A stretch of DNA of 64,000 nt from the NCBI GenBank assembly GCA_907165065.1, contig OU015527.1, positions 21,527,686 through 21,591,685 on the forward strand, written 5' to 3'. The position numbers and the translations under genes are program-made. Source of the DNA: Caprimulgus europaeus (lineage: Eukaryota > Chordata > Aves > Caprimulgiformes > Caprimulgidae). The notes below the pieces were generated by a model. That model did not search any database. It was not told the DNA's origin and saw only the letters and a program-made list of their open reading frames with translations. Shown here piece by piece: positions 27,901 through 39,315 of the stretch. Positions within the stretch are counted from its first letter, which is position 1. The number at the start of each line of letters is the position of its first letter.

Positions 27901-30900
27901 CCACACAACAGACAGTGCCTTGTTTTATTACATGTTCAGTTATGCTTACTATTTGGTTAAGGCTGGAAGTATGCCAGTCACTACTAATTTGTCACCTTAG
28001 TCAAAAGAGCAAACAAATGAAAAGCTTGTTCTCCAAACTAATAAATTAGAAGGATTAATTAGGAAACAGATGCCTGCAGTAAAAGACAACTATATCTCTG
28101 TCCATAAGTTCATGCCCCAAATACACATAGCTGACCTTTCATGTGACTAATATCCTTGTTACTGGGCTGAGAATTAACAATAAAAATGGGGTTTTTCCTG
28201 CAAAATGTCTTGCCAGCTTTTAGAAACACAAAATTTCCTGCTTCTGGAACGTCTATAACAACAGTGTCTCCTAGGAAAGTAAATAACCTTGAAGTCTGTT
28301 GGGAATGACAGCTAGAAAATTACTGTCAGCATGGACTTCCTCATGTTTCTCTGGATTTCTATTGGCCTTTATCCTGTAGCAGATAATCCAGAAGTTACAC
28401 GAAGTATGGAAGTATTTTGAATTACCAGTGTTCTTAGCAATCTATGCTAGAGAACAGCAGTCAAATTCTCTGTGCTGAGTTACTAGTTGCACGCTGAACT
28501 GACTTGTTTATGAGTTTCAGTTTAGAAAGCATGTTTCCAGGCATCTAAGATCTCCTTAAATCTTCCCACTAACACAGCCTCTTGTTTCATGCCCTCACTG
28601 GTCTAGACTCCATTGGCCTGCACCGTGTGGAGAACATAAGCCACACAGAGTCTGCCGTTAGCCTGCATTTGTACAGCCCACCCTTTGACAGCTGTAACAC
28701 CTTTGATCAGAGGACTGGACACAAGCACAAAGTCAAGATGACCTTCTACAGCCAGTTTGGAGAAAGGACTGTCTGTGTAAGTACAAAATAACACACTCCC
28801 TGGCCAACCCCAAGTTCTGAGCCCCCAGCCCCAGCAGGGACAGGCATGAGGGGCTGCCCTCTTGCCTGCTAGGACAGGCAGGAGGTCAATCAGACCTGCC
28901 TTTCTCAGGGCATCCTCATCCAGGACCAGCATAAAACCTGTTTGCAAACACTATTAGTTTTGCTGAATTGCACTTCTCTTGTGTGGAGTTTCCTGCTTTG
29001 TAGTTTGCCTCCCCTTCGTCATCAGGAGATTGGTTCTGAGGAGAGAGGAGGATTAATGAGATTTTTGCTACTAGCTAAGTGTCTTCAGGCAGAAAATGAT
29101 GGTAAATGCAACCTAGTCAATGGAAAACTGTGGAGCAGCTACATTGTTTTGGCCAACTTAAGTCATGTGTAACATTTCCTGCCTAAACTGTTCTGCCAAA
29201 AAGCATCACATTTCAAGCCAGTGGTTTCAAACCTTGTAGCTTACCGTAAAGTACAGAATTCTTTAATAAAGTTAATTTAATTCTTTTAAGTCAAAACTTT
29301 GACACAGAAAGCCTTGCTCTCAGAGTAAGAGTAAGCTGGTTGTCTGTTGTCTGCATTCTTGAGCAATGGTATGAGATTTTATTTGGCTAGAAAAGATAAG
29401 CTTTGGGGGACCAAGCTAGGACATTTCAGAGAGTTTAGTAGGGTTCCTTTTAGCACTTTTCTATGCATTGGGAAACAGAACTATTTATATGAGGGGAAAG
29501 GACAGATTCTTGATGTTTAGCCACAGAGGTTCAGAATGGTTGGTTTTGTTAGATACAGAGCAGTTTCAGCTTTCACTGAAGCCAGAAAAGCAGTGCTCAG
29601 GAGTTTCCCCGGAGTGAGCCCTTAGTAAGATCCAGTTAAAACTTCATACATTTGACAAGTACCATGTAAATTATTTCTTTGAAGCTTGCCACATTATGTG
29701 ATTACAGCTTCACCAAACTGCTGAAACACAAACTTTGACCTTTCTGAGTTTGAAAGGTCCCTGAGAAAGTAAACTCAATTTTTTAATTCAGATTTTAAAG
29801 AGGAATAAACATGGAAAAATGAGGAACAAAACTCACACAAGATTTAAGTGTTTGCTTGCTTTCTTTTTAAGTGTTTATTGAATATGAAGTATGTAAGATA
29901 ACAAGTGAGAATAGATGTTTTGACTCAGACTGTTTTCTTATGCTTGATCTGAAACCGTTTGGCAGTGTTTGTACCTTTTGTGGGAAAACTGGATCTGGCT
30001 TACAGGAAAGAGGTAAATCTTAATGATTGTGTCTCTTTCATGGGTTCCTGTAAATGGAATTCCAGTAAGGGTGGTGAGTGAGTGGTGGTGAGTCTGGGCC
30101 ATCCAGCTGCCTGAAATGACTTCATGCTACAAAAACCTTCTGGTCTCTGTGAGGGTTTCTGGAAATCTGATTGTAAAATCAAACTTTCTTCTGCTTAACA
30201 GATCTCAAAAGGACATAGTAATACCAAGAGATGTAAGTTAAAAATACCAAGAGAGTAATGTAAAGTATACTTGTGTGAGAATATTTGCCTAACTAAGGCA
30301 TGTTCAGAGCTTCCTCTTTTTCTTAAATTTTTCTGCAGGTGAAATACATAGGTAAATCCCTACTGGCTTCTGACCATGATGAAGTCTTAATTAAATACAT
30401 GATAAGTTATATAGGTATAATAATTAAAATACTATGTACTGTGTCCAAGGACTTGCCCATGGAAGTAACTGTTTAGACAGTTCAGGTACAAACCATGAGA
30501 ATACTGACATGAAAGTTCACTGAGGGAAAACTGATTTTGTCTTGGGTGTCACCGCACATCAGATCTTGCTGCCAGGAATTTTGCTGGGGAACGTGGTTTC
30601 TCTTTGCAGCCTGTATTCCAAGCTGGACTTTCCAGCATTTTCTGTCAAAATGAAGTAAAGCAGAGTATCAGAGAGAAAAGATAGCCTGAAGTAGGAAGCA
30701 CTCCTCAGCTGCCCTTTCTGCTGTGGGCTTGCTCTTGCTCACTCAGAGCCAAGGGACAAGGTGATTTTATGAGGTGCACAGTGCCCTCTATAAAACTCTG
30801 GCAAGGAGTACTGAAAATAAATACACTAGGTATTTTAAGGTGCTGAGCTACTCTGAGAATAAAGGTCCATGCTGAGAACATGAAGTAGGTGGTGACTGGC

Positions 30901-30967
30901 TCGCTCTAAAACAGCAACCTCTTCTCTTTCCTTTCAGGCAACAGCAGTGCCGCAGGAGAACAACTGA
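21798..30967 (+). CDS. CDO1: Cysteine dioxygenase type 1
   Basis: Cytosolic non-heme iron enzyme of the cupin superfamily that oxidises L-cysteine with O2 to cysteine sulfinate, the entry to taurine, hypotaurine and sulfate. Five coding exons (21798-21976, 23976-24053, 26031-26188, 28607-28776, 30938-30967) join in phase to 204 codons plus TGA. Iron ligands are present as IHDHTDSHC (His89, His91) and LHRVEN (His144). The Cys-Tyr cofactor pair is Cys96 and Tyr161, the Ser-His-Tyr motif is S157/H159/Y161, and the substrate Arg is R63. Numbers run +3 to +4 against mammalian CDO1 (200 residues) because of a longer N-terminus and one extra residue near 119. ATG 21798 has G at -3 and G at +4. The last exon encodes only ATAVPQENN, keeping the family's terminal ENN but diverging before it. 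A TATA-like box and CpG island precede it. Confidence 0.97.
22223..22253 (+). promoter_or_regulatory. CDO1: G-quadruplex-forming motif in CDO1 intron 1
   Basis: Six G-runs of 3-5 (22223-26, 22229-31, 22233-37, 22239-42, 22246-48, 22250-53) separated by 1-3 bases on the coding strand. This exceeds the four-run G3N1-7 rule. Formation in cells is inference. Confidence 0.7.
22511..22546 (+). repeat. Perfect 18-bp tandem duplication
   Basis: ATAGAACATCAGAAACTG occurs twice back to back with no difference, indicating a recent slippage or duplication. Confidence 0.95.
23976..24053 (+). CDS. CDO1: CDO1 coding exon 2
   Basis: 78 nt after a GTATTTCAG acceptor. Encodes [20 protein letters not shown] and GEGHG, ending two bases into Ser86 at a GTTTGT donor. 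Confidence 0.96.
24332..24360. repeat. 10-bp inverted repeat, 9-nt loop
   Basis: ACAGGTTGAA (24332-24341) and TTCAACCTGT (24351-24360) are exact reverse complements, and the flanking GG/CC can extend the stem after a one-base bulge. It is too short for a typical microRNA hairpin. Confidence 0.8.
25270..25331 (+). repeat. A/C-rich simple sequence
   Basis: Runs of A and C followed by AAC triplets (CAACAACAAC). Low complexity only. Confidence 0.9.
26031..26188 (+). CDS. CDO1: CDO1 coding exon 3
   Basis: 158 nt after an ATATATAG acceptor. Carries the iron-binding HDH and the cofactor Cys96, then [18 protein letters not shown] and ENQCAYIN, ending one base into Asp139 at a GTAAGC donor. Confidence 0.96.
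26189..28606 (+). other. CDO1: CDO1 intron 3
   Basis: 2.4 kb without a recognisable exon. A 10-bp inverted repeat, TCAGCGCTAC / GTAGCGCTGA, occurs at 26658-26667 and 26693-26702. No named transposon is seen. Confidence 0.8.
28607..28776 (+). CDS. CDO1: CDO1 coding exon 4
   Basis: 170 nt after a GGTCTAG acceptor. Begins in [16 protein letters not shown], giving the third iron ligand His144 and Tyr161 in [10 protein letters not shown]. Ends in phase 0 after GERTVC at a GTAAGT donor. Confidence 0.96.
28777..30937 (+). other. CDO1: CDO1 intron 4
   Basis: 2.2 kb. The first 150 bp are relatively GC-rich; the rest is AT-rich with no recognisable exon or repeat family. Confidence 0.8.
30938..30967 (+). 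CDS. CDO1: CDO1 coding exon 5 (terminal)
   Basis: 30 nt of coding sequence after a CTTTCCTTTCAG acceptor: ATAVPQENN and TGA. Human ends NATSGSLENN, so the length and final ENN match although the middle differs. If this acceptor were skipped, exon 4 would read VSTK and stop inside the intron. Confidence 0.9.
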   Translation, partial: ATAVPQENN

Positions 30968-31695
30968 GAAGCACCAGCACGCATTTGCGTAAGACCTGCT
31001 GAATGTTTAACCAGGGACAGAAGACTTGCATAGCTAAGGCTGACAGCCAGCTGTATTTCTATACCTTGTACATAGAAGTACACTAGGGCAGCTTCCAGGC
31101 CACCCGCAGTTCCTCCAAGCGAATGCCAATTATGGGACTTTAAGCTAAATAGTGCCATAATCTACTTCAGGGGATAGATGCCTTTTCTTAGGCTCCTGCC
31201 AGAATTAAGTAGGTTTTTTTCTGACTCTAATGTCCTTTTAATTCCACTTCTGATACCACACTGAGACTATCAGAAATAGGGTATTTAAACATCATCTGAC
31301 ACTACTTAATAGGCTTATGTATGTATGCTCTCAATGTAATTAATAACTGTATAAATTTCTAAGCTTCCAGTCACTTGTACCTATGGGTAGTACACTAGAT
31401 ACAACTAACAGTAGCTCTTTTTTTTATTGTCTTTTAGATTTTAAAGCTCTAGTCCATTTTGATAGGTTTGTGCATTTTGTTGGGTTTTTTTTTTACAATT
31501 TCATTTGTTAGATCTTGTTTTAAATAGGAATGGCAAAATGCTTCATGCACACTGATTTTCAAAACTGATTTGGCAGAGACTTGGGATTTAATAAGACTAA
31601 TCACACTTTACTCAGCTAATGTCCAGTTTCCAAAGTATTCTGTATAGCTACTGAAGAGGCTAACTGAAATAAAACTAGATTTGTGCACAGATTTC
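30968..31695 (+). other. CDO1: CDO1 3' UTR (probable)
   Basis: Continuous AT-rich sequence from the CDO1 stop to about 20 nt past the first canonical AATAAA at 31668. The length is similar to what is usual for a short CDO1 3' UTR, but the end is inferred. Confidence 0.55.
31668..31673 (+). terminator. CDO1: Candidate CDO1 polyadenylation signal AATAAA
   Basis: First canonical AATAAA after the CDO1 stop (701 nt away), followed by T/GT-rich sequence. Confidence 0.5.
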
Positions 31696-32290
31696 AATAT
31701 TTTCAGCCTTTTTCTCCTGGTAACTAAAATATTCATCACACTTTACCAAAAACCACATTCCTTATAAACATGTAAGTCTTTTCCAGGCAATACACTATTA
31801 GAAAAGGCTTTTAAAAGTTGAAAGTATTTCAAACATGCAAAGAATACTGATTCCAATTAAGTTGGTGGGAGTTCTGCCATTGAGTTCAGTGATGCTTAGT
31901 TTTATCCTCCAGATTTAGTTGCAAGGAAAGAACCATCTTGAAATTAACTCTAATTTACCATATCAAAATCAGCAAAGCTGCCCACTGGGGCTTTCCCATT
32001 CATTTAATACAGCTAGTAAGTAACACAGGTAGAGAATGTGTAGAAAGTCTCCCAGTCTGGTAGGTGACTGCTAGTTACTCAGGCATCAGTTTAAGGTTTA
32101 ACAGTATCCTTTTTAGATGAGTCACATATTACCAGCCCGGAAAATATTTACTTTATGAGACCTTGTTTCAAGGGAGGTTGTGTCAAATTTTTAAAAAATA
32201 TTGTTTATGTGTAACAGTTTTCAAATGAACATATGCCCTTGGGCTGCAATTACTCCCTGAGGGCCAGTGGGAAAGCAGTAGGTGCTTTGC

Positions 32291-32339
32291 TTTTTTTTTT
32301 TGGGGGGGGGAGAGGGGGAGGTGCAGAGGGGAGGTGGGG
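32291..32339 (+). repeat. T-run and G-run with G-rich tail
   Basis: Eleven T followed directly by nine G, then AG-rich runs (GGGGG, GGGG, GGTGGGG). The G part (32302-32339) meets the G-quadruplex rule. It abuts the 3' side of the minus-strand CR1 fragment. Confidence 0.8.
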
Positions 32340-32535
32340 TCACCTAGAGCAGGTAGCTCAGGACTATGTCTAGCTGAGTTCTGAGTATCTCCGAAGGTGG
32401 AGGCACCACAGCCTCTCTGAGCAAACTCTTCTACTGTTTGACTGCCCCCACAATAGAAAAGCCTTTGTTTAGCCAATGTGTCTTGTATTTCAGTTTACAC
32501 CCACTTTCTCTTGTCCTCTTCCCTCTTCTCACAGG
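32338..32535 (-). mobile_element. CR1 LINE 3' fragment, old
   Basis: Read on the minus strand this matches the CR1 3' region: a segment like CTGAAATACAAGACACATTGG, then GCTCAGAGAGGCTGTGGTGC, then GGAGATACTCAGAACTC and finally CTGCTCTAGGTGACC. The plus-strand CR1 at 53.4 kb contains the cognate CCCAGAGAGGTTGTGGAGTC motif, which supports the call from within the window. The copy is diverged and lacks a clear octamer tail. Ends are by eye. Confidence 0.8.
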
Positions 32536-35500
32536 ACATGTGCAGTTGCACTTAACAAACTTCAAATATAGCATATTCATCATGTTTTGCTTACTAGGTA
32601 AAATTAAAGGACAAACCCAACAGCTTGTAGATCACAGATTCAGTCAGGGCAGGGGAACTGGAAAGATCAGAGAGACAGCCAAGAAGCACAGCAATGATGA
32701 CAGCAGCTAGCTTTACCAAGATCCATTGATACAGAAACCTAGGGAAGACTCCAGCTAGCCACGCACAAGCCTAGCAAGTGAGACAGAGGAAATATAAGCA
32801 GAAAAAATAACAACTATCTACCCAAGTTGTCCAAACACTGTTTAGCCAAGTAAACATGGCATCATAGATTGCATAGAATAATACAGGAATTTCAGTGGTT
32901 TAGAACAAGGTACTTACCAGGTACTCATGCCCTCCATACCAGAAACATAAGGGAACTAATACAGGAAACCTCAAAGTAAACTATTAGTTGGGTCCACAGT
33001 CCTTAAAACACATACTACAGCTTCCACCTTTGCTACTTCCTAAGCACTAGCTATGTATCTTGTGCTTTGTATGGCAAAAACATGAAGATAATACATATCC
33101 AAAACAATATTTAATCAATAGATATCAAGCAACAGAATGAGAAATAGAGTCACCTTTTCACTTATGCAAATACATTCACATAACCCCTGCTGGCTTAAAA
33201 CATAGAAACCAGTAACAACAAAATAGTATTTGCACATTATTAGGGCTGAACAGCCAAGGTATTAAACCTTCCAGCATACAAAAGTACTTGAGCTTTGGGT
33301 TAGTGCTAACTGGGCACTAACCAGTTGATGATGTAGCACTATGCTATAGGCTGACAATTAGCTTTCACTGGGCAAAGAACAGATGTTTAGCATTTCATAT
33401 GCTTTCAGCTGGGAAGGTGCTATTGAGCAGTGTCACTGTAAATGGAAGGGAGCTTAACATTTACCTTGGTTACAGCTGAGATCTTTAAGTGGTAAGAGAT
33501 ACTGCCCTAAGCTATTAATACCACTAGATTATTTAGGCTAGTAACAGCATGAAGAACTCAATCTAACTACAGCTTGGTGCACAAACTAAAATTTCAGTGG
33601 AGAAGCTTCAACAGAAAGACACAGGGAGGCAAAGTAATGCCAGGAGTGGAGTGAAGTCCAATATTTACAGGAATTCAGCAAATTACAAGAGTTTGGTGGT
33701 TTTATGGTTGTTTTGGAGTGTCATTATTAGAAATTTTGCAAGAAGAGAAGCTGTTTTTCTACAAGACGTTTTACATGGGAAGGCTCTGCAGCAAAGAGTG
33801 CCTGAGAAGGCATATGTGACATGCAAAGGAAAAGCTGACAGCAGGGACTCTTCCAGGAGTGGAAATGCTGTCCCTGTCAGTGTGACTGTGGCTGATGAGG
33901 ACTAGATTCACAGAAGCTCAGGACATGTTTTGGGGTTTCCACCTATGTATAACCAGCAGGTGAGCAGCTTTTTTTCTTCCTGTGCTGTGGTGAGTGAGCT
34001 CTGAAGCCTCTAGCAGGAATTGCTGCTGTGAGAGGGTCCTTTGCTGAGTAAACATAGTTTCTTAATATTCTTGTGGATAATTCAGCCTGGAGTTACTTTG
34101 CCTTTAGCTCAGTACAAAATCTTAGCATATATAAATTTGTTGTTTAAGCCTGGGTGACACCTAGGTAAGTCTCTTCATATCTCAGCATTATTAATCTTCC
34201 ATTGTTGATGTATAGAGGAATACATCAGAATAAAAAAAACAAAAAAAAACACAACAATATGTAACCCTGCTTCCATTACAAAGTTGTATTCCTAAACCAC
34301 AAAGATCCAAGATGTGCTATTTATTAGCTAAGCCTTATAGTTATTTTTTCACACTCCTTTATGGCCAAGAGAAAGCTGTGTTGCAAGAATATAGCCTTCC
34401 CAAGGTTAAAAGAGGTGACCTACTTACAGTGACTCTGTTCGCAGAGACAAGCAGAATGACGTGAAGCTCAGTATTTTTCAACCATACTATATGTTCTGCT
34501 CTTGCTGGTTTAGCTCATGAAAGATTTTTCTGTCCTTAAATGTCAGAGAGTCTCATTTTACAGGTATGGACAGTAGCTCCAGCCTTTCAGGCTGATAAAG
34601 GAAGCAAAACCACCATGGACTAATTGTGCAGGCCTTCAAGACCAGTTCTGACCCTTGTGGCTCATAGGAAGACTTATTCAATATTTAGATCTCAAATCTT
34701 TGTATCCCTGTGGGTATTTTACACTACATTGTATTTATTCAGGGATGAATGACCCCCAAAATAGGGATAGAACCTGATCGATCATTCCTGCATGCTACAC
34801 AATAAATATTTGGGGCTTTTTTTAATAAATAATGAAACATCTTATGCCTTTTCCAGACCTATTTCCTTTTTGCTTTTACCCTTCAATTCACCAAAAACCT
34901 TTGGTACAGATGAATACGTTATTTTCTCTTAAAGCTTAATTTCTTCACATCTGTGTGCCTCCTTCCTATCCCATTGTAAGTTCAGAGGAACACACAATGT
35001 CAAAATAAACTCTATTTCCACTTAATTTCCCAGTAGGAAAAAAAAAACATTTTCTGAACCACAAAGATAGAGTGTATATGTTGTTCACTGGCTCATACTT
35101 TAGTTTATCTTTCATAGCCATCCTGTTCTTGGTTTTAGATTTATATTCTTTCCAGACCCTGTGCCCTCCCAGGTTTAGTTTAGCTAGATGGCTGACCTAT
35201 GGCCAATGGTAGTGAAGATCATTTTAAAACATGATTATTAAAGGTGAATTAATGTATTTCTTAGGGTATGAAACTTCATTAACTTGTTTCCTTAATTCAT
35301 AATAATTAGAGAAATTACATAAGAGGATTGTGTGGCACATGCTACTCTGATCTGGCCAGTGTCCCTGATCCACACAAATTACAAAGCTGCCATGAGCAGA
35401 ACATGTTCCCTGACCAGAAAGCAAAACTTCTGCTCCGAAAGACAGCTATATCCTCTTCTCTGCTCTCACTCAGTATTCAGATTCAGACCCTCAGCATCTC

Positions 35501-38500
35501 TGGGTTTTTTAATATTTTTTTGGTTTTTAAATCACATTGTGAATGCAAAGTGTTTGATTTTCTTTGAAACTCACTGACCCAAGGAGCTCTGAAAGCAGCC
35601 ACAAGAAAAATGAACCTCCTCTTCTCTCCCTAGCTGAAAAAGATGTCCCTGCAATAAAACACCTGTCTGCTATCAGCATTCTGATCAAATAAGCATGCTG
35701 AAAAATGTTCCTTCCATTGTGTCTACCTGCAGGCAGGCACAAAGCTTTGCCCTTAAGAAAACTGCAAAACAACTGTGTGAGTACTTGGCGCTAGGTCCAG
35801 AGACCTCCTGCCAGACACTCACTTAGAGGGTGGTCCTGAAAGTGCATGTCCTAAGCATGAGGCAATCCTGAGGAGAAGGAGTAGCTCTGGAGATTAAAGA
35901 ACTACTCTGTAAATGCTGAGGGTCTGTTGCTGCTGCAAAGACGAAGTTCATCTGAGGTCTGGTTACATACAGTTATAGAAGCCCTGGTTTGAACCTTGCA
36001 CTGAAATACTGAAAAACCTGCTGGAAGGCACTCAGACATGCTATTCCCTTGTCATAACTAGGATTCTGAATGAGTCTGGGTTTGCTGGTATAAGAATATT
36101 TACTGAGCACGTTCATAGGGAAGAAAACAACATTTATAAAAGCTTGCTTCAAAAGAAATGTGCAAAAAAGCTCTGTTTAAACTCAGAGGCTGGAGTAAGT
36201 AATCACTTTTTTGGGCTAGATTTTTATTCAGCATAGGTTGGAATAGCAATGGTGTCATCAACTGGCTTATAAATTTTTATGTTGGTTGAAACAATGGGTT
36301 TTATTTTAAGCCTTTACTGGAACTGAGTGCTTAATTCTGGTTACATTTATTACCTGGGACTTCATACTGTGGCTCTCCCTGAACACCATTACTTATGACT
36401 GCAAAGGTACTCCCCCACTGCTTGAGAAAAGCTTTAACATCCAGTGTTTCATGTTGGCCAAGAATATTCAGAATTAGAGCCTCCAGACAAAAGGCAAGTG
36501 TGAAAGGAAAAGCTTCTTCCCACATCATTGCAACAGTTAAAACAAATAGCACACCTCTCTGCTTTTGCACTTCATTGCTTCATTGTAACATAAACTCAGG
36601 TTAAGGAGTTCCTTTCATTTGTAGTACCTACTTTGGTGTTCTGATATCTCAGAAAAATAAAACCCTTGGGTTAATGTTTCTGGTCTGAATTCTGGCCCCT
36701 TCTCTGTTGGCACAAAGCACTTGGAAAAACAGCTTAAGCCATCTGCAGTCTCCCCAAACTTGGAATGTTTGTTCATACAGTGGTTACGGCATTTTGTAGA
36801 GCAGTGCAATATTCCAATTGCAAACTTTCTTAAACCAGGCAGGAAATGTACTCAAGGTTCTTAATGAAAATGAACTGCATAACATACAAGAATGTAAATT
36901 ATTGTTGCCTCCTTACATGCAACGTGGTATGACTAGTGCCATTCCTCCATGGATGGTGGAATTATGTTATAGGTATTAGAGAATCAGACGCTAACACACC
37001 AGATGAGCTAAATTATGCCTAATAACTTTATAGCCTCAACTGCTGCAGCATCTGAGCTCCTAAAAACAATTATTCCTACTGTATTAAGCCTGTGGCAGAT
37101 GAATTCTTTAATAATAGAGGAATTGAGACACAATGAAATTGGTAACCTTCTATCAGACAGGGCAGATAGCTCTATGGAAATGTTGCAAACCCCATGCTAG
37201 TTTCCAATCCATTTAGCTAGTCTGCGTTTCTGTTGCTGCTTTAAAAAAACATTGTCTTCTATGGAGAGCAAAAATATAAGAAGACTAAATGTTCTTATAG
37301 AACATCTATAATTCAGTTACCTTGCACTTCTATTGTAAGACTGAAAAATTGAACTAAGATCTAGAAATATCACATGCTTTACAGGGAAAGCCCACTCTCA
37401 AAGGAAATAACACTAGATGTTTTGTAGTAGTTTTGGACTCTGAAGTCGCAATCATAATATTCAATAAAAATATCTTTCGTAATCAAAAACTCCCAAACAC
37501 TTGTGCAGGTCGTTTCCACACAGCTGAAAATGATTCAAAACAAATGGAAAATTCTTTCCACAGACTCATACTAAAATAAAGGTGGGGTTTTGGAAACCAG
37601 TTAGTTCTGAACAAAACAAGACCCGAATATTGACTTGCCTTTGAAATTCCCTTATTTGCACCTGCGGAGCAGATAGTATGAGGATCTAAGCAAATGTGTG
37701 AGTCATGGAGTCACTGCAACATTAAATGCTTACCTTTGAATTTCTTTGAAACCGTTGCTTCTTTCTATTATTTGTATAGCTTTAAGGGATGTCTCACTGC
37801 CATTTGAAAAAAACTAAGCGATTGCAAATGACTGCATGCTCACAGCAGCACTAGCTTGGTCTTGCAACCTCTGTTGAGAGCCAGCTATACTGTATGACAG
37901 AGAGATCCCAAAGCTCAGACTTTGCCACGGGCTGCAGTCTCCCTGGCATTAAATGTATGAAGATATTTGTTCAGTTTAGTGAGGAATATTCAGGAGTGAG
38001 ACCCGCCAGTGATTTAAAAAAGGACAGTCCAAGCAGTAGCTACCTCCAGCTACCATCTGTCCATCTGTTTTTCACCGGCTGGAGCCTCATAGCAGGCTGA
38101 AGCTGCTTCTGAGCCACCACAGGCTGCAGCTTTTCACATTAAGACACACTGAAATTGGTGCCAGATTTGTTACATGTGGAGCAGTAAATCACCAGAGTTC
38201 ATGAAGAGCTACGTATACTTTTGGTTGTTCTTGGTGCAAGTTGGAAAGCGTGGCCATCAGGCCACATTCAATAAACAGTGAAGCAGCAACCACTTCAACT
38301 GTCAGTTACCTCCTTCAGACTTAGGATGTGAAGAAAGAAAACATTTTGGTAGACCTGTACCAGGTCTATTCACTGACATGACAACTTGGAACTAATAGCA
38401 GTTGCTTTGCACAGATGCTATAACCTTGTTGTTAAAGAAATACAGTGGCCTGAAACAGTGTCGGCTTGCTCTTTCTCACAGCACTAAAAGCTGCAGCACA

Positions 38501-39267
38501 TTAAGTTAGCACACAGATACAGCTGCACACCAGCCCATGCTCTGGGTTCATGAAAGTAATCCCATGTTCAAATAAACAGAAATTAAGTAGCCATGCATGA
38601 GTAACCACGCAGCAAAGAAAGAAAGAAAGATTATGATCTTGGACCAAGCAGTCCTACTGGCAGTGCTCGTGAGGTTCTAAGACCAGAGTTGCCCACACAA
38701 ACCAGATCTCAAATGAATTTTTTATAGCGGTCTTCAATCAACTCGCAGTATTTGCTTCCTAAGATCATATAAGACCTCCCCATGTAAGATTCCCCTGAGG
38801 ACTCTGGGGAAAACTTTCCCTTGGAAAAGGTCTGGAATTATTGATTGTTGAAAGGGCAATGACTTAGCAGTGCTGATTTCTCAATGTTATTGCTACCCAT
38901 GTTATTGTGATGCAAATAGCTTATACCAAACATTAAGAGTGCTGAGAAGAGATTTATTTTTGTTTAGTAAGTACATGAAGTTCCTATTAGGGGCCAAAGT
39001 ACGTGGCCTTGTCTACAAGGGTGGGGACATCACGAATTACAGGAGCCAATATTGCCATCTCTTTTAAATGAATCATATGTATATGTGGACTTGGGGTTTT
39101 TTGCTGATGGTAGAGACTTGCTGCAGCACACTCACTGACCATTCATCTGGGGTATGCACTGGGCTCTGAAATACTTTTGGGATGCTGCAGCTCTGTTGGC
39201 AACTCTCGTAAGCACAGATTCTTTACTAGCTATCTATGAGATGACCGAGGACCTAACAGGCCAGCTG

Positions 39268-39315
39268 TCTTCTCAGGTTCCTTCTCAGGTTCGTTCTCAG
39301 GTAACTTCTCAGGTT
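39268..39315 (+). repeat. 12-bp minisatellite, four copies
   Basis: Four head-to-tail 12-mers with the shared core TTCTCAGGT (39268-39279, 39280-39291, 39292-39303, 39304-39315). They lie in a 76-codon ORF (39154-39384), where they read as repeated SQV-X. The ORF resembles nothing I know. Confidence 0.85.
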
